Source: Actinomyces sp. AC-20-1 (GTDB taxonomy: Bacteria > Actinomycetota > Actinomycetes > Actinomycetales > Actinomycetaceae). From it: a DNA stretch of 64,000 nt. The stretch lies in the NCBI RefSeq assembly GCF_023369555.1, contig NZ_JACJVC010000001.1, forward strand, positions 124,001 through 188,000, read 5' to 3'. Below are positions 29,192 through 40,028 of this stretch, piece after piece (positions within the stretch are counted from its first letter, which is position 1; each line of letters starts with the position of its first letter). A program made the translations under genes and the position numbers. The notes below the pieces were generated by a model that was given only the letters and a program-made list of their open reading frames with translations, was not told the origin of the DNA and searched no databases.

Positions 29192-29511
29192 GTCCTCCTG
29201 GGGCGGGCGCGCGGGGGGCGCGGCTGCTGTCCTGCCCAGGCTACCCGCCGGGGAGGGCGCCGGCCGACCGGGGCGGGAGCCGGCGGCGGCCCGGGCAGGT
29301 CCCGGGGCGCGGGAGCGCGGGCGCCAGGGAGGGAGGGCCGACGGCGGCCGGTGCGCGGTGTGCCTCACCCCACGCGGGTCCGGCTTGGGGACGGGCTGGG
29401 GCGTCGGATACAGTGTCCGGGTTGCCCGAGGGACCTGTTCCCCGGGCGGTAGACCTAGCGCCGGGCCGTTCGGCTCGAGCGTTCAAGCAATGAAGATTCA
29501 GGAGTGAGACC
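29192..29511. other. 320-bp divergent intergenic region, DAK gene / rpmB
   Basis: The first ~190 bp, next to the DAK gene, are very GC-rich and show no gene or clear motif. The rpmB promoter lies at 29385-29414, followed by a ~95-nt 5' leader of rpmB that contains short GC hairpins and ends in a purine-rich ribosome site (CAGGAGTGAG). Confidence 0.6.
29385..29414 (+). promoter_or_regulatory. Promoter of rpmB
   Basis: TTGGGG (29385-29390) and TACAGT (29409-29414) are separated by 18 bp, giving a start near 29421 and a ~90-nt leader. Position and spacing fit a housekeeping sigma-A-type promoter. Confidence 0.5.
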
Positions 29512-29703
29512 GTGGCTGCTGTGTGCGACGTCTGCGGCAAGGGCCCCATCTTCGGCAAGAGCGTCTCGCACTCCCACGTGCGGACCAACCGCCGGTGGAA
29601 CCCGAACATCCAGCGTGTGCGTGCTCTCGTGAACGGTGCTCCCAAGCGCCTCAACGTGTGCACGTCCTGCCTCAAGGCCGGCAAGGTGACGCGCAACATC
29701 TGA
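29512..29703 (+). CDS. rpmB: 50S ribosomal protein L28
   Basis: 63-residue large-subunit protein. It has the actinobacterial form with two Cys pairs (CDVC near the start and CTSC near the end) that can bind zinc, i.e. the C+ type, with the conserved HSHVRTNRRWNPNIQ between. The start is GTG after a GGAGTGAG site. It is a single-gene unit ending in a strong hairpin. Confidence 0.97.
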   Translation: MAAVCDVCGKGPIFGKSVSHSHVRTNRRWNPNIQRVRALVNGAPKRLNVCTSCLKAGKVTRNI

Positions 29704-29727
29704 GCGCCCCTGCCCGTCCAGGCTGCT

Positions 29728-29758
29728 GAAGGCCGTCACCTCGAGGGTGGCGGCCTTC
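29728..29758. terminator. Terminator between rpmB and thiL
   Basis: 29728-29740 pairs with 29746-29758 (12 Watson-Crick pairs and one G-T) around TCGAG. It follows the rpmB stop by 24 bp, between convergent genes, so it can serve both. Confidence 0.75.
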
Positions 29759-29792
29759 GTCGTGCCCACGCGCACCTGGGCGGTGGCGGGTC

Positions 29793-30851
29793 TCAGGCCC
29801 CGAAGTGGTCCCAGCCGAGGGCGCCCTCCCAGGGCCGCGAGCCCACGAGCACCCCCGGGGCCGCGAGCCGGCCCTCGCCGGGGGCGTGCACGCGCCCGAT
29901 GACGCTCACGCCCGCGGGCAGGGCGGTGCCGGGCGCGATGGTGGCGAGCAGACCGTGGTCCTCTCCCCCGGTGAGCACCCAGGCCCGCGCCGCCGCAGCC
30001 GGGTCCGCCTCGCCGGCCAGGGCGGCGACGGTCTCCAGCGCGGCACGGGCCCCGGCCAGACGCCGCTGCGCACCGCCCTGCGCCGGGTCGTCCAGGTCGA
30101 TGAGGACCCCGGAGGCGGCGGCGAGGCGGGCGCAGTCGCGCAGCAAGGAGTCCGAGACGTCCATCATGGAGCTCGCCCCGGCCGCGGCCAGCACGGGACC
30201 GGTGCCCAGCGGAGGGACCGGGGACAGGAAGCGCTCGACGCAGCGGCGCGCCTCGCCGTCGGCGGGCAGGGCCTGCGGGTCCAGGCCGGCGCTGAGCAGG
30301 GCCAGACCGGCCCGGGAGGCCCCGAGGTCCCCGGCGTGGACGAGCAGGTCGCCGGGGCGCGCCCCCGAGCGCAGCACGGGCGGTCGGCCCTCGAGGTCCC
30401 CGTGCACGGTCACGGCGATGAGGACCGCGTCCCCGGAGCTGAGGTCGCCGCCGACGACGCCGGCACCCGCCCGGCGGCAGGACTCCCCCAGGCCGCGGGC
30501 CAGGCCCTGCACCCAGGCCAGCGGCGTCGTCCCCGGCAGGACGAGTGAGACGACCAGGGCGGTGGGCCGGGCGCCCATGCCCATGACGTCGGCGAGGTTC
30601 TGGGCGGCGGCCCGCCGGCCCACCTGCTCGGGCGTGGACCAGTCGGTGCGGAAGTGGCGCCCCTCGACGAGCACGTCGGTGGACACGACGTAGCGGCCGT
30701 CCGGGGCCGCCAGGACGGCGCCGTCGTCACCGTTGCCGACCACCTGGAGGGGGCTGTCCGGCAGCAGCGGGGTGAGGGCGGCGAGCAGCGCGGACTCGTC
30801 GAGGTCGCCCACCAGGGTGCCGGGGACCGCCGTCAGCCCGTCAGCGCTCAC
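29793..30851 (-). CDS. thiL: Thiamine-monophosphate kinase
   Basis: 352-residue enzyme that phosphorylates thiamine monophosphate to the active diphosphate. It belongs to the AIR-synthase/PurM fold: NGDDGAVL near the N-terminus, the VSTDVLVEGRHF block, NLADVMGMGA and the Gly-rich VGGDLSS. The GTG start is 9 bp after the ddl stop, in the conserved ddl-thiL order. Confidence 0.94.
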   Translation of the reverse strand: MSADGLTAVPGTLVGDLDESALLAALTPLLPDSPLQVVGNGDDGAVLAAPDGRYVVSTDVLVEGRHFRTDWSTPEQVGRRAAAQNLADVMGMGARPTALVVSLVLPGTTPLAWVQGLARGLGESCRRAGAGVVGGDLSSGDAVLIAVTVHGDLEGRPPVLRSGARPGDLLVHAGDLGASRAGLALLSAGLDPQALPADGEARRCVERFLSPVPPLGTGPVLAAAGASSMMDVSDSLLRDCARLAAASGVLIDLDDPAQGGAQRRLAGARAALETVAALAGEADPAAAARAWVLTGGEDHGLLATIAPGTALPAGVSVIGRVHAPGEGRLAAPGVLVGSRPWEGALGWDHFGA

Positions 30852-30860
30852 CAGGACCTC

Positions 30861-32033
30861 TCAGCGGTTGACGTCGAGCGGGCGCTCAAGGGCCAGCTCG
30901 ATGAGCTCGGTGACGAGCTCGGTGTAGCCCAGGCCCGAGACCTGCCACATGTAGGGGTACATGGAGAAGGGGGTGAAGCCGGGCATGGTGTTGACCTCGT
31001 TGACCACCACCTCGCCGTCGGGGGTGAGGAAGAAGTCGACCCGGGCCAGGCCCTCACCGCCAATGGCCTCGAAGGCTCGGGCCGCGGTGCTCATGAGCCG
31101 CTCGCGCTCGGCGGGCGTCAGCCGTGCGGGGCAGACCATCTGGACGGCGTCGTGAGCCAGGTACTTGGTCTCGTAGTCGTAGAACTCGCCGGCACCCTGG
31201 GAGGCGTCCATGACGATCTCACCGGGCTCGGCCACGCGCGGGGCGTCGTCGCCGTGACCGCCGAGGACGGCGACCTCGACCTCACGGCCCAGGACCCCGG
31301 ACTCGACGAGGACCTTCGGGTCGACGGCGCGGGCGGCCTCGATGGCGGCCTCGAGGTCCTCGGGTCGCTCGACCCTGCTGATACCCAGCGAGGAGCCGGC
31401 CCGGGCGGGCTTGACGAAGAGCGGGTAGCTCAGGTCCTCGCAGGCCGCCAGGACGCCGGCCCGGTCCCGGGCCCACTCGTGGCGGCCGACGACGACGTGC
31501 GGGGCGGTCGCGATGCCCGCGGCGCCCAGCAGGACCTTCGTGACCTGCTTGTCCATGCCCGCGGCGCTGGCGAGCACACCGCAGCCGACGTAGGGCAGGC
31601 CCAGCATCTCGAGCATCCCCTGGATGGTGCCGTCCTCCCCGTAGGGCCCGTGCAGGAGCGGCAGGACGACGTCGACCTGGCCCAGGACCTGCGGCCCGCT
31701 CACCGTCAGCGCCGTCAGGGAGGTCAGCGCCCCGCCGCCGAGCCGGAGGGCGAGCTCGCCGCGGCCCAGGCCGTCGGCCGTGATCTCGACGGGCTCGGGG
31801 CCGCAGAGCTCGAGGGGCGCAGGGTCGTCGTCAACGAGGAGCCACTGACCGTCGGTCGTGATGCCCACGGGCAGGACCTCGTAGCGCTCACGGTCGATGG
31901 CCGACAGGACGCCCGCGGCGGTGGCGCAGGAGATCGCGTGCTCGCCGCTGCGTCCCCCGAAGACGACGGCGACGCGGCGCCTGCCCGTCGCGGTGGTAGG
32001 TGCGCTGGGGGCGGGCTCGAGGCTGTGCGGCAT
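30861..32033 (-). CDS. ddl: D-alanine--D-alanine ligase
   Basis: 390-residue ATP-grasp ligase that makes the D-Ala-D-Ala end of the peptidoglycan stem. Marks are VVFGGRSGEHAIS, LLHGPYGEDGTIQGML, the ATP-grasp metal block with EVNTMPGFTPFSMYP, and the omega-loop region before it. It starts at an ATG with TAGCGT 7 nt upstream and no ribosome site. gpsA usually precedes it directly; here two plus-strand genes separate them. Confidence 0.96.
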   Translation of the reverse strand: MPHSLEPAPSAPTTATGRRRVAVVFGGRSGEHAISCATAAGVLSAIDRERYEVLPVGITTDGQWLLVDDDPAPLELCGPEPVEITADGLGRGELALRLGGGALTSLTALTVSGPQVLGQVDVVLPLLHGPYGEDGTIQGMLEMLGLPYVGCGVLASAAGMDKQVTKVLLGAAGIATAPHVVVGRHEWARDRAGVLAACEDLSYPLFVKPARAGSSLGISRVERPEDLEAAIEAARAVDPKVLVESGVLGREVEVAVLGGHGDDAPRVAEPGEIVMDASQGAGEFYDYETKYLAHDAVQMVCPARLTPAERERLMSTAARAFEAIGGEGLARVDFFLTPDGEVVVNEVNTMPGFTPFSMYPYMWQVSGLGYTELVTELIELALERPLDVNR

Positions 32034-32040
32034 GGCGGCA

Positions 32041-32046
32041 ACGCTA
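32041..32046 (-). promoter_or_regulatory. -10-like hexamer for leaderless ddl
   Basis: TAGCGT on the minus strand ends 7 nt before the ddl ATG. It lies 26 bp from the oppositely oriented hexamer of the lipoprotein unit, forming a compact divergent promoter pair. Confidence 0.5.
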
Positions 32047-32072
32047 CCGCCTCCTCACGACGGCCCGGCACG

Positions 32073-32078
32073 TACCCT
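32073..32078 (+). promoter_or_regulatory. -10-like hexamer for the leader ORF and lipoprotein
   Basis: TACCCT ends 6 nt before the GTG of a 25-codon ORF, the same spacing as at the leaderless genes of the window. Confidence 0.45.
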
Positions 32079-32084
32079 GGTCAC

Positions 32085-32162
32085 GTGTCCCCTGGCCGCG
32101 TCCCGGCGTGGGCCACGGGGCGCCCCGCCCGCAGGACGCACCAGGAGGAGCCGTGCCCGTGA
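32085..32162 (+). CDS. Candidate 25-codon leaderless leader ORF
   Basis: GTG to TGA encodes 25 residues beginning MSPGRVPAWATGRPARR and ending EEPCP. A TACCCT hexamer sits 6 nt before its GTG, so it would be translated from the 5' end of the message. Its stop overlaps the GTG of the lipoprotein gene (GTGA), and the lipoprotein's AGGAGGAG lies inside it. This is the arrangement of a translationally coupled leader peptide. No known peptide was recognised. Confidence 0.4.
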   Translation: MSPGRVPAWATGRPARRTHQEEPCP

Positions 32163-32884
32163 CACGCCACACCATCACACCCACCACCCCCGGCCGGCCC
32201 CAGCAGGGCACCCGCGCGACCATGGGCGTGCCGCTCGCGCGCCGCACCGTCCTGGGCGTCCTGGCGCTGACAGGCGCCGGGACCCTGGCCGCCTGCTCGG
32301 GCGGCACGGAGCCCATCGGGCCCTCGACACCGACGGTGCAGCCCCCGGCCGCCTCGCCCACCGCACCGGCGACGGCGGACGGGACGGGCGGGGCCTCGCA
32401 GTCCCCTGCCGCCTCCTCCCCTGCCCAGCCCCAGGGGCCCGACTGGATGAGCGGGGACTCGAGCGCTGAGCCCGGTGAGGGCTCGGCGCTGGTCGTCAGC
32501 GGCTTCCGGGTGGGGGCACACCCCGAGGAGGGGTACGACCGCGTCGTCGTCGAGCTCACCGGGCCGGGCGCGCCGGGGTGGAACGCCATGTGGGTCGAGC
32601 AGGCGCACACCCAGGGCAAGGGGGACCCGATCGACCTGGCGGGCTCGCGCACGCTCGTCGTCTACGGCACGGGGGCCACGATGGCCCTGGTCGAGGACGT
32701 GCCCGAGGCCCTGGACCGGGGCGAGCGCGAGAGCGTGCCCGGTGGGACGGGGCTCATCGAGGTGGACCTGCAGCTGACCTTCGAGGACCAGTACCAGCTG
32801 ACCCTGGGCACCGAGACCGAGGAGTACCGCGTCCTCACCCTCTCCGAGCCCACCCGTCTCGTCGTCGACGTCAAGCGCCCCTGA
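32159..32884 (+). CDS. Lipoprotein with AMIN-like domain
   Basis: 241-residue secreted lipoprotein. A basic segment (VPLARR) and hydrophobic core end in lipobox LAAC, then a Pro/Ala/Ser/Thr-rich linker (~residues 50-110) and a ~130-residue AMIN-like beta domain (SGFRVGAHPEEGYDRVVVEL up to RLVVDVKRP). Such domains are thought to sit at the cell wall; the ligand is unknown. The start at 32159 is favoured by AGGAGGAG 8 nt upstream, although the signal peptide proper begins at Met22, which could be an alternative start. Confidence 0.82.
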   Translation: MTRHTITPTTPGRPQQGTRATMGVPLARRTVLGVLALTGAGTLAACSGGTEPIGPSTPTVQPPAASPTAPATADGTGGASQSPAASSPAQPQGPDWMSGDSSAEPGEGSALVVSGFRVGAHPEEGYDRVVVELTGPGAPGWNAMWVEQAHTQGKGDPIDLAGSRTLVVYGTGATMALVEDVPEALDRGERESVPGGTGLIEVDLQLTFEDQYQLTLGTETEEYRVLTLSEPTRLVVDVKRP

Positions 32885-32938
32885 GGGGCGCAGGGACACC
32901 ACGAGGGCCGAGGGCCATCAGAACGAGGAGGAGCACGC

Positions 32939-34348
<1,410 letters not shown>

Positions 34349-34380
34349 GCGCCCTGCGCGGCACCACGGGCGGGGCCGGC

Positions 34381-35421
34381 TCAGCCCAGTGGGGCGGCGT
34401 TGACACCCTCCGCCTTGCGCGGCCGGGCGAGCAGGGCGTCCGTGACCTCCTCGGTGGTGGCACGGCCCTCGACGACGGCGACGACGCCCTCGGTGATGGG
34501 CATCTCGACGCCGTGGGAGGCGGCCAGGTCGAGCACGGCCCGCGCGGAGCGGGCGCCCTCCGCCACCCCGCGGGAGGCCGCAGAGGCCTGCTCGGCCGTC
34601 ATGCCCTGCCCTAGGTGCCGGCCGAAGGACTGGTTGCGGCTCAGCGGCGAGGAGCAGGTGGCGACGAGGTCCCCCATGCCGGCCAGGCCGGAGAAGGTCT
34701 CGGGCCGGGCGCCGAGGGCGAGCCCCAGGCGGGTGATCTCCACCAGGCCGCGGGTGATGAGCGTGGCCTTCGAGTTGTCGCCCAGGCCGCGCCCGGCGGC
34801 GATGCCGACGGCCAGCGCGATGACGTTCTTGACGGCCCCGCACAGCTCGACGCCCAGCACGTCCGTGTTCGTGTAGGGGCGGAAGGTGCTCGTGGCGCAG
34901 GAGGCGGCCACCGCCGCGGCCAGGTCCTCGTCCTGGGCGGCGACGACGGTGGCCGTGGGCTGTCCGGCCGCGATCTCGTCGGCGAGGTTGGGCCCGGAGA
35001 CGACGGCCAGGCGCTCGGGCCCCAGGCCCAGGGCCTGGCCGAGGACCTCGCTCATGCGCAGGCCCGTGCCCAGCTCGATCCCCTTCATGAGGGAGACGGC
35101 GGCGGCGCCGTCGGCCAGACGGCCCGTGAGGGGGGTCAGGACCTGGCGGGCGCTCTGCGAGGGCACGGCGACGACGACGAGCCCGGCGCCGTCGACGGCC
35201 TCGCCCAGGTCCGTTGTGGCGCCCACGAGCCCCGGCAGGCTGACGCCCGGCAGGTAGCGCTCGTTGCGGCCGCTGCTGATCTCCTCGGCCACCTGAGGGC
35301 GGCGGGCCCACACGGTGGTCGGGGTGCCGGCCTCGGCGAGCAGGGCGGCGAAGGTCGTGCCCCAGGCGCCCGAGCCGATGACGGCGGCGCGCGCGAAGGG
35401 GCGCGGCGTCGTGGAGGTCAC
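34381..35421 (-). CDS. gpsA: Glycerol-3-phosphate dehydrogenase [NAD(P)+]
   Basis: 346-residue enzyme reducing dihydroxyacetone phosphate to sn-glycerol 3-phosphate for phospholipid synthesis. NAD(P) fold GSGAWGTTFA (16-25), VSGPNLADEIA, catalytic-Lys region CGAVKNVIALAVG and LAGMGDLVATC are all present. The GTG start overlaps the plsC stop (GTGA), coupling this enzyme to the acyltransferase that uses its product. Confidence 0.95.
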   Translation of the reverse strand: MTSTTPRPFARAAVIGSGAWGTTFAALLAEAGTPTTVWARRPQVAEEISSGRNERYLPGVSLPGLVGATTDLGEAVDGAGLVVVAVPSQSARQVLTPLTGRLADGAAAVSLMKGIELGTGLRMSEVLGQALGLGPERLAVVSGPNLADEIAAGQPTATVVAAQDEDLAAAVAASCATSTFRPYTNTDVLGVELCGAVKNVIALAVGIAAGRGLGDNSKATLITRGLVEITRLGLALGARPETFSGLAGMGDLVATCSSPLSRNQSFGRHLGQGMTAEQASAASRGVAEGARSARAVLDLAASHGVEMPITEGVVAVVEGRATTEEVTDALLARPRKAEGVNAAPLG

Positions 35422-36242
35422 GAGGCGTCCTCGCCGTGGGCGTGCGCGTCGTCGTCGGGCTGCTGCGTGCCGGGCCGGGGGTCGGGGCGGCGCGTGCCGA
35501 GGAGGTCGCGGCCGCCGGGGGTCCTGCCGGGGTCGCCGTCGTAGCGCATGTCGTAGGGCCGCGGGGCCTTCTGGCCGCGCAGGACCTCGACCAGGCCGGT
35601 GATGCGGGACATGATCTCGGCGGTGGCGGCGACGACCTTGTCGCGGTCCTGGGTGTCGGTGCCGAAGCGCTCGGCGAGGGTGAAGGGCTCGCCGATGAGG
35701 ACGCGGACCTCCTTGCGCGGCAGGGGGTGGAAGCCGCCGCCGAAGGAGTCGAAGATCTCGTGGGCGCCCCACTGGCCCATGGGCAGAACCGGCACCCCGG
35801 TGGACATGGCGAGCCGGGCGGCCCCGGTCTTGCCGGTCATGGGCCACTGCAGGGGGTCGCGGGACAGGGTGCCCTCGGGGAAGATCATGATGACGTCCCC
35901 CCCGCGCAGGCGGCGCTCGGCCTCGATGAGGGAGCTGCCGGCCCTGTCGGTGCCTCGGTAGACGGGGATCTGGCCGCCGGCCTTGAAGACGTGGCCGAGG
36001 ACAGGGATCTCGAAGAGCGCGGACTTGGCCAGGGAGTAGGCCGGGACGTCGGCGTCGACGAGGGCGCGCATCGCCGTGAGCGAGTCGAGGTCGGACAGGT
36101 GGTTGGCGACGGCGATGAAGCCCCCGTCGCGCGGGATGTTGTCCAGGCCCTCCACCTTCTGGCGGGAGACGGCCTTGAGGAAGGGGATGATGACACCGCG
36201 CGAGGCGAAGCGGTAGAAGGGAGACATGGGGCGTGTGCTCAC
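35418..36242 (-). CDS. plsC: 1-acyl-sn-glycerol-3-phosphate acyltransferase
   Basis: 274-residue acyltransferase of phosphatidic-acid synthesis. Motif I NHLSDLD (catalytic His and Asp, ~residues 47-53) and motif III FPEGTLSRD are visible, with the PVYRGTDRAG motif II between. The C-terminus is a charged Asp/His/Arg-rich tail. The GTG start has TAGAGT 6 nt upstream and no Shine-Dalgarno; a second in-frame ATG five codons on is possible. It overlaps gpsA. Confidence 0.92.
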   Translation of the reverse strand: MSTRPMSPFYRFASRGVIIPFLKAVSRQKVEGLDNIPRDGGFIAVANHLSDLDSLTAMRALVDADVPAYSLAKSALFEIPVLGHVFKAGGQIPVYRGTDRAGSSLIEAERRLRGGDVIMIFPEGTLSRDPLQWPMTGKTGAARLAMSTGVPVLPMGQWGAHEIFDSFGGGFHPLPRKEVRVLIGEPFTLAERFGTDTQDRDKVVAATAEIMSRITGLVEVLRGQKAPRPYDMRYDGDPGRTPGGRDLLGTRRPDPRPGTQQPDDDAHAHGEDAS

Positions 36243-36248
36243 GGGGCG

Positions 36249-36254
36249 ACTCTA
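36249..36254 (-). promoter_or_regulatory. -10-like hexamer for leaderless plsC-gpsA
   Basis: TAGAGT on the minus strand ends 6 nt before the plsC GTG. Confidence 0.45.
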
Positions 36255-36315
36255 TCCTCCGGCCGGGCCCGCCGCCTCGGCGCCCGGCAGCCGGTCCCCC
36301 GTGAGGTCCGCGGCC

Positions 36316-37638
36316 TCAGGCCAGTCGTGTGACGTCGGCGTCGAGGGCCTTGAGCTTGCTCATGAAGGACTCGTAGCCGCGGTCGATGAGGTCGACGCCC
36401 TCGACACGGCTGGTCCCCTCGGCCGCGAGCGCCGCGATGAGGTGGGAGAAGCCGCCGCGCAGGTCGGGGACCTCGATGTCGGCGCCGTGCAGGGGCGTGG
36501 GCCCGGAGATGACGGCGGAGTGGTAGAAGTTGCGCTGGCCGAAGCGGCAGGAGGCGCCGCCCAGGCACTCGCGGTAGACCTGGATCTGGGCGCCCATCTG
36601 GCCCAGCGCCTGGGTGAAGCCGAAGCGGTTCTCGTAGACGGTCTCGTGGACGATGGACAGGCCCTGGGCCTGGGTGAGGGCGACGACGAGGGGCTGCTGC
36701 CAGTCGGTCATGAAACCGGGGTGGACGTTGGTCTCGACGACGAGGGACCTGAGGTCGCCTCCCGGGTGCCAGAAGCGGATGCCGTCCTCGCGCACGTCGA
36801 AGGCGCCGCCGACCTTGCGGAAGACGTTGAGGAAGGTCGTCATGTCGCTCTGGTGGGCGCCGTGCACGAGCACGTCGCCGCCGGTGGCCAGGGCGGCCGA
36901 GGCCCAGGAGGCGGTCTCGATGCGGTCGGGCAGGGCGACGTGGTGGTAGCCGACGAGCTCGTCGACGCCCTCGATGTGGATGGTGCGGTCGGTGTCGACG
37001 CTGATGATGGCGCCCATCTTCTGCAGGACGTCGACGAGGTCCATGATCTCCGGCTCGACGGCGGCGCCGCGCAGCTCGGTCAGGCCCTGGGCGCGCACGG
37101 CGGTGAGCAGGGTCTGCTCGGTGGCGCCGACGCTCGGGTAGGGCAGCTCGATGACGGTGCCGTGCAGGCCCGAGGGGGCGGTGAGGCGGATGCCCTGCGA
37201 CTGCTTGTCGACCGTGGCCCCGAACTTGCGCAGGATGTCGAGGTGGAAGTCGATGGGGCGGTCGCCGATGCGGCAGCCGCCGAGGTCGGGGATGAAGGCC
37301 TCGCCCAGGCGGTGCAGGAGGGGGCCGCAGAAGAGGATCGGGATGCGTGAGGAGCCGGCGTGGGCGTCGATGTCGGCCACGTGGGCGCTCTCGACCCGGG
37401 AGGGGTCGAGCTGGAGGACGCCCGCCTGCTGGTCGTAGTCGACGCAGACGCCGTGCAGGGACAGCAGCCCGGAGACGACGTCGACGTCGCGGATGCGGGG
37501 CACGTTGCCGAGGACGGACGCCGTGGTGCCCAGCAGCGCGGCCACCATCGCCTTGGGCACGAGGTTCTTCGCCCCGCGCACAGTGATCTCACCGGTGAGC
37601 GGGCGACCGCCCTCGACCTGCAGCAGTCCGTCGACCAT
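36316..37638 (-). CDS. murA: UDP-N-acetylglucosamine 1-carboxyvinyltransferase
   Basis: 440-residue first committed enzyme of peptidoglycan synthesis, transferring enolpyruvate from PEP to UDP-GlcNAc. GAKNLVPK near the N-terminus holds the conserved Lys24-Asn25, and LGGCRIGDRPIDFH (~residue 120) carries the active-site Cys that reacts with fosfomycin. The ATG follows GGAGGGCTCGT. It sits in the conserved leuD-murA-plsC order. Confidence 0.95.
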   Translation of the reverse strand: MVDGLLQVEGGRPLTGEITVRGAKNLVPKAMVAALLGTTASVLGNVPRIRDVDVVSGLLSLHGVCVDYDQQAGVLQLDPSRVESAHVADIDAHAGSSRIPILFCGPLLHRLGEAFIPDLGGCRIGDRPIDFHLDILRKFGATVDKQSQGIRLTAPSGLHGTVIELPYPSVGATEQTLLTAVRAQGLTELRGAAVEPEIMDLVDVLQKMGAIISVDTDRTIHIEGVDELVGYHHVALPDRIETASWASAALATGGDVLVHGAHQSDMTTFLNVFRKVGGAFDVREDGIRFWHPGGDLRSLVVETNVHPGFMTDWQQPLVVALTQAQGLSIVHETVYENRFGFTQALGQMGAQIQVYRECLGGASCRFGQRNFYHSAVISGPTPLHGADIEVPDLRGGFSHLIAALAAEGTSRVEGVDLIDRGYESFMSKLKALDADVTRLA

Positions 37639-37863
37639 ACGAGCCCTCCGTGGGTCATGACGCGCCCGGACGCGCCCGGGCCTGACAGGGCTGCAACGGG
37701 TGCCGCCCCTGGGGTGTTCCCCGCCGGTGCGGTGGCTCTGGCCACGTCGGAGGGGTTGCCCCAGCATAGGCGCGAGGCCCGACGCCGACGGGCCTTCGTG
37801 CGCGGGACGGGTGCGGGACACGTCTCACCCCGGGTCGCCGCCGGGGCGTCCGGGCCCCGGGCC

Positions 37864-38550
37864 TCAGTCGCGGGCGGGACGGATGAAGGGGTAGCCCAGG
37901 GCCACGGGCATGTCCTCGCTGCGGGCGGGGACGACCTCCTCCTTGGGCAGTGTGCGCGCCGGCAGGGTGCGGGGCTTGTAGCCGGGGCGCGAGGCCTCGA
38001 AGGCGGCGATCTCGTCCTCGTGCGTGAGGGTGAGGGAGATGTCGTCGAGCCCCTCCATGAGGCACCAGCGCACGTAGTCGTCGATCTGGAAGGTCGTGCG
38101 GAAGGAGCCGGCCTCGACGGTGCGCTGCTCGAGGTCCACCGTGATCTCGCTGCCGGGGTCGGCCTCGAGGATCTTCCACAGCTGCTCGGCGTCCTCCTGG
38201 CTGATGACGCCGGTGACCAGGCCCTGCTTGCCGGCGTTGCCGCGGAAGATGTCGGCGAAGCGCGGCGCGAGGACCACCTTGAAGCCGTAGTCCTTCAGGG
38301 CCCACACGGCGTGCTCGCGCGAGGAGCCGGTGCCGAAGTCGGGGCCGGCGACGAGCACGGAGGCGCGTGTGTAGGCCTCCTGGTTGAGGATGAAGTCGGC
38401 CTCGCCTGCGCGCCAGCCGGCGAAGAGGGCGTCGTCGAAGCCGGTGCGGGTGATGCGCTTGAGGTAGACGGCGGGGATGATCTGGTCGGTGTCGACGGCG
38501 CTGCGGCGCAGGGGGGCGCCGATGCCGGTGTGGCGGATGAACTTGTCCAT
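37864..38550 (-). CDS. leuD: 3-isopropylmalate dehydratase small subunit
   Basis: 228-residue swivel-domain subunit that with LeuC isomerises 2- to 3-isopropylmalate in leucine synthesis. Signature stretches are [32 protein letters not shown] and the [15 protein letters not shown] block. An AAGGAGAC lies upstream of the ATG. It follows leuC by 21 bp in one operon. The 225-bp gap to murA shows no gene. Confidence 0.96.
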   Translation of the reverse strand: MDKFIRHTGIGAPLRRSAVDTDQIIPAVYLKRITRTGFDDALFAGWRAGEADFILNQEAYTRASVLVAGPDFGTGSSREHAVWALKDYGFKVVLAPRFADIFRGNAGKQGLVTGVISQEDAEQLWKILEADPGSEITVDLEQRTVEAGSFRTTFQIDDYVRWCLMEGLDDISLTLTHEDEIAAFEASRPGYKPRTLPARTLPKEEVVPARSEDMPVALGYPFIRPARD

Positions 38551-38571
38551 GGGGGGTCTCCTTCGTCCGGC

Positions 38572-39993
38572 TCAGGCGACGGGCTCGAGGGCCGGCAGGT
38601 CCGCGGGGGTGGACAGGGTGCCGCGCACGGCGGTGGCGGCGGCGACGACGGGCGAGACGAGGTGCGTGCGTCCTCCCTTGCCCTGGCGTCCCTCGAAGTT
38701 GCGGTTCGAGGTCGAGGCGGACCGCTCCCCGGGCTGCAGCTGGTCCGGGTTCATGCCCAGGCACATGGAGCAGCCGGCGTTGCGCCACTCGGCGCCGAAG
38801 TCCTTGAAGACCCGGTCGAGGCCCTCGGCCTCGGCCTGCAGGCGCACGCGGGCGGAGGCGGGCACGACGAGCATGCGCACGCCCTCGGCCTTGGTGCGTC
38901 CGCGCAGGACGTCGGCGGCGGCGCGCAGGTCCTCGATGCGGCCGTTGGTGCACGAGCCGAGGAAGACGGTGTCGACGTGGATGTCGCGCAGGGGCGTGCC
39001 GGGGGCCAGGTCCATGTACTCCAGGGCGCGCTCGGCGGCCCGGCGCTCGGTGGCGTCGGCGATCTGCTCGGGGTCGGGGACGGTGGCGGAGATGGGCAGG
39101 CCCTGGCCGGGGTTGGTGCCCCAGGTGACGAAGGGCTCGATGTCCTTGGCCTCGAGGACGACCTCGGTGTCGAAGACGGCGTCGTCGTCGGTGCGCAGGG
39201 AGCGCCAGTACTCGACGGCGGCGTCCCAGTCCTCGCCCTCGGGGGCGTGGGGGCGGCCCTTGAGGTAGGCGAAGGTGGTCTCGTCGGGGGCGATCATGCC
39301 GGCGCGGGCGCCGCCCTCGATGCTCATGTTGCAGATCGTCATGCGGGCCTCCATCGACAGCTGCTCGATGGCCCGGCCGCGGTACTCGATGACGTGGCCC
39401 TGGCCGCCGTTGGTGCCGATCTTGGCGATAATGGCCAGGATGATGTCCTTGGCGCCGCTGCCGGCGGGCAGGTCGCCGTCGATGCGCACGCTCATGGTCT
39501 TGAAGGGCGCCATCTGGAGGGTCTGGGTGGCCAGGACGTGCTCGACCTGGCTGGTGCCGATGCCGAAGGCGAGGGCGCCGAAGGCCCCGTGGGTGGAGGT
39601 GTGGGAGTCCCCGCAGACGACGGTCATGCCCGGCTGGGTGACGCCGAGCTGGGGGCCGACCTGGTGGACGATGCCCTGGTCGGCGTCGCCGAGGGAGTGC
39701 AGGCGCACGCCGAACTCGGCGCAGTTGGCGCGCAGGGTCTCGATCTGGGTGCGGCTGGTGAGGTCGGCGATGGGGCGGTCGATGTCCAGCGTGGGGGTGT
39801 TGTGGTCCTCGGTGGCCAGGGTGAGGTCGGGGCGGCGGACCTGGCGGCCGGCCAGGCGCAGGCCCTCGAAGGCCTGGGGGCTGGTGACCTCGTGGACGAG
39901 GTGGAGGTCGATGTAGAGCAGGTCGGGGGCGCCGTCGACGCCGGCGGACACGACGTGGTCCCGCCACACCTTCTCGGCGAGGGTCATTCCCAT
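38572..39993 (-). CDS. leuC: 3-isopropylmalate dehydratase large subunit
   Basis: 473-residue aconitase-family subunit carrying the [4Fe-4S] cluster. Ligand cysteines are in FLGSCTNGR and the [10 protein letters not shown] pair. [21 protein letters not shown] and [15 protein letters not shown] are further family blocks. The ATG has AGGAGG 9 nt upstream; a second ATG two codons on is alternative. The divergent IclR gene is its probable regulator, through the 88-bp shared promoter region. Confidence 0.97.
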   Translation of the reverse strand: MGMTLAEKVWRDHVVSAGVDGAPDLLYIDLHLVHEVTSPQAFEGLRLAGRQVRRPDLTLATEDHNTPTLDIDRPIADLTSRTQIETLRANCAEFGVRLHSLGDADQGIVHQVGPQLGVTQPGMTVVCGDSHTSTHGAFGALAFGIGTSQVEHVLATQTLQMAPFKTMSVRIDGDLPAGSGAKDIILAIIAKIGTNGGQGHVIEYRGRAIEQLSMEARMTICNMSIEGGARAGMIAPDETTFAYLKGRPHAPEGEDWDAAVEYWRSLRTDDDAVFDTEVVLEAKDIEPFVTWGTNPGQGLPISATVPDPEQIADATERRAAERALEYMDLAPGTPLRDIHVDTVFLGSCTNGRIEDLRAAADVLRGRTKAEGVRMLVVPASARVRLQAEAEGLDRVFKDFGAEWRNAGCSMCLGMNPDQLQPGERSASTSNRNFEGRQGKGGRTHLVSPVVAAATAVRGTLSTPADLPALEPVA

Positions 39994-40028
39994 CGCTTCT
40001 TGCCTCCTGAGATGAATGGGTGTCGGAA

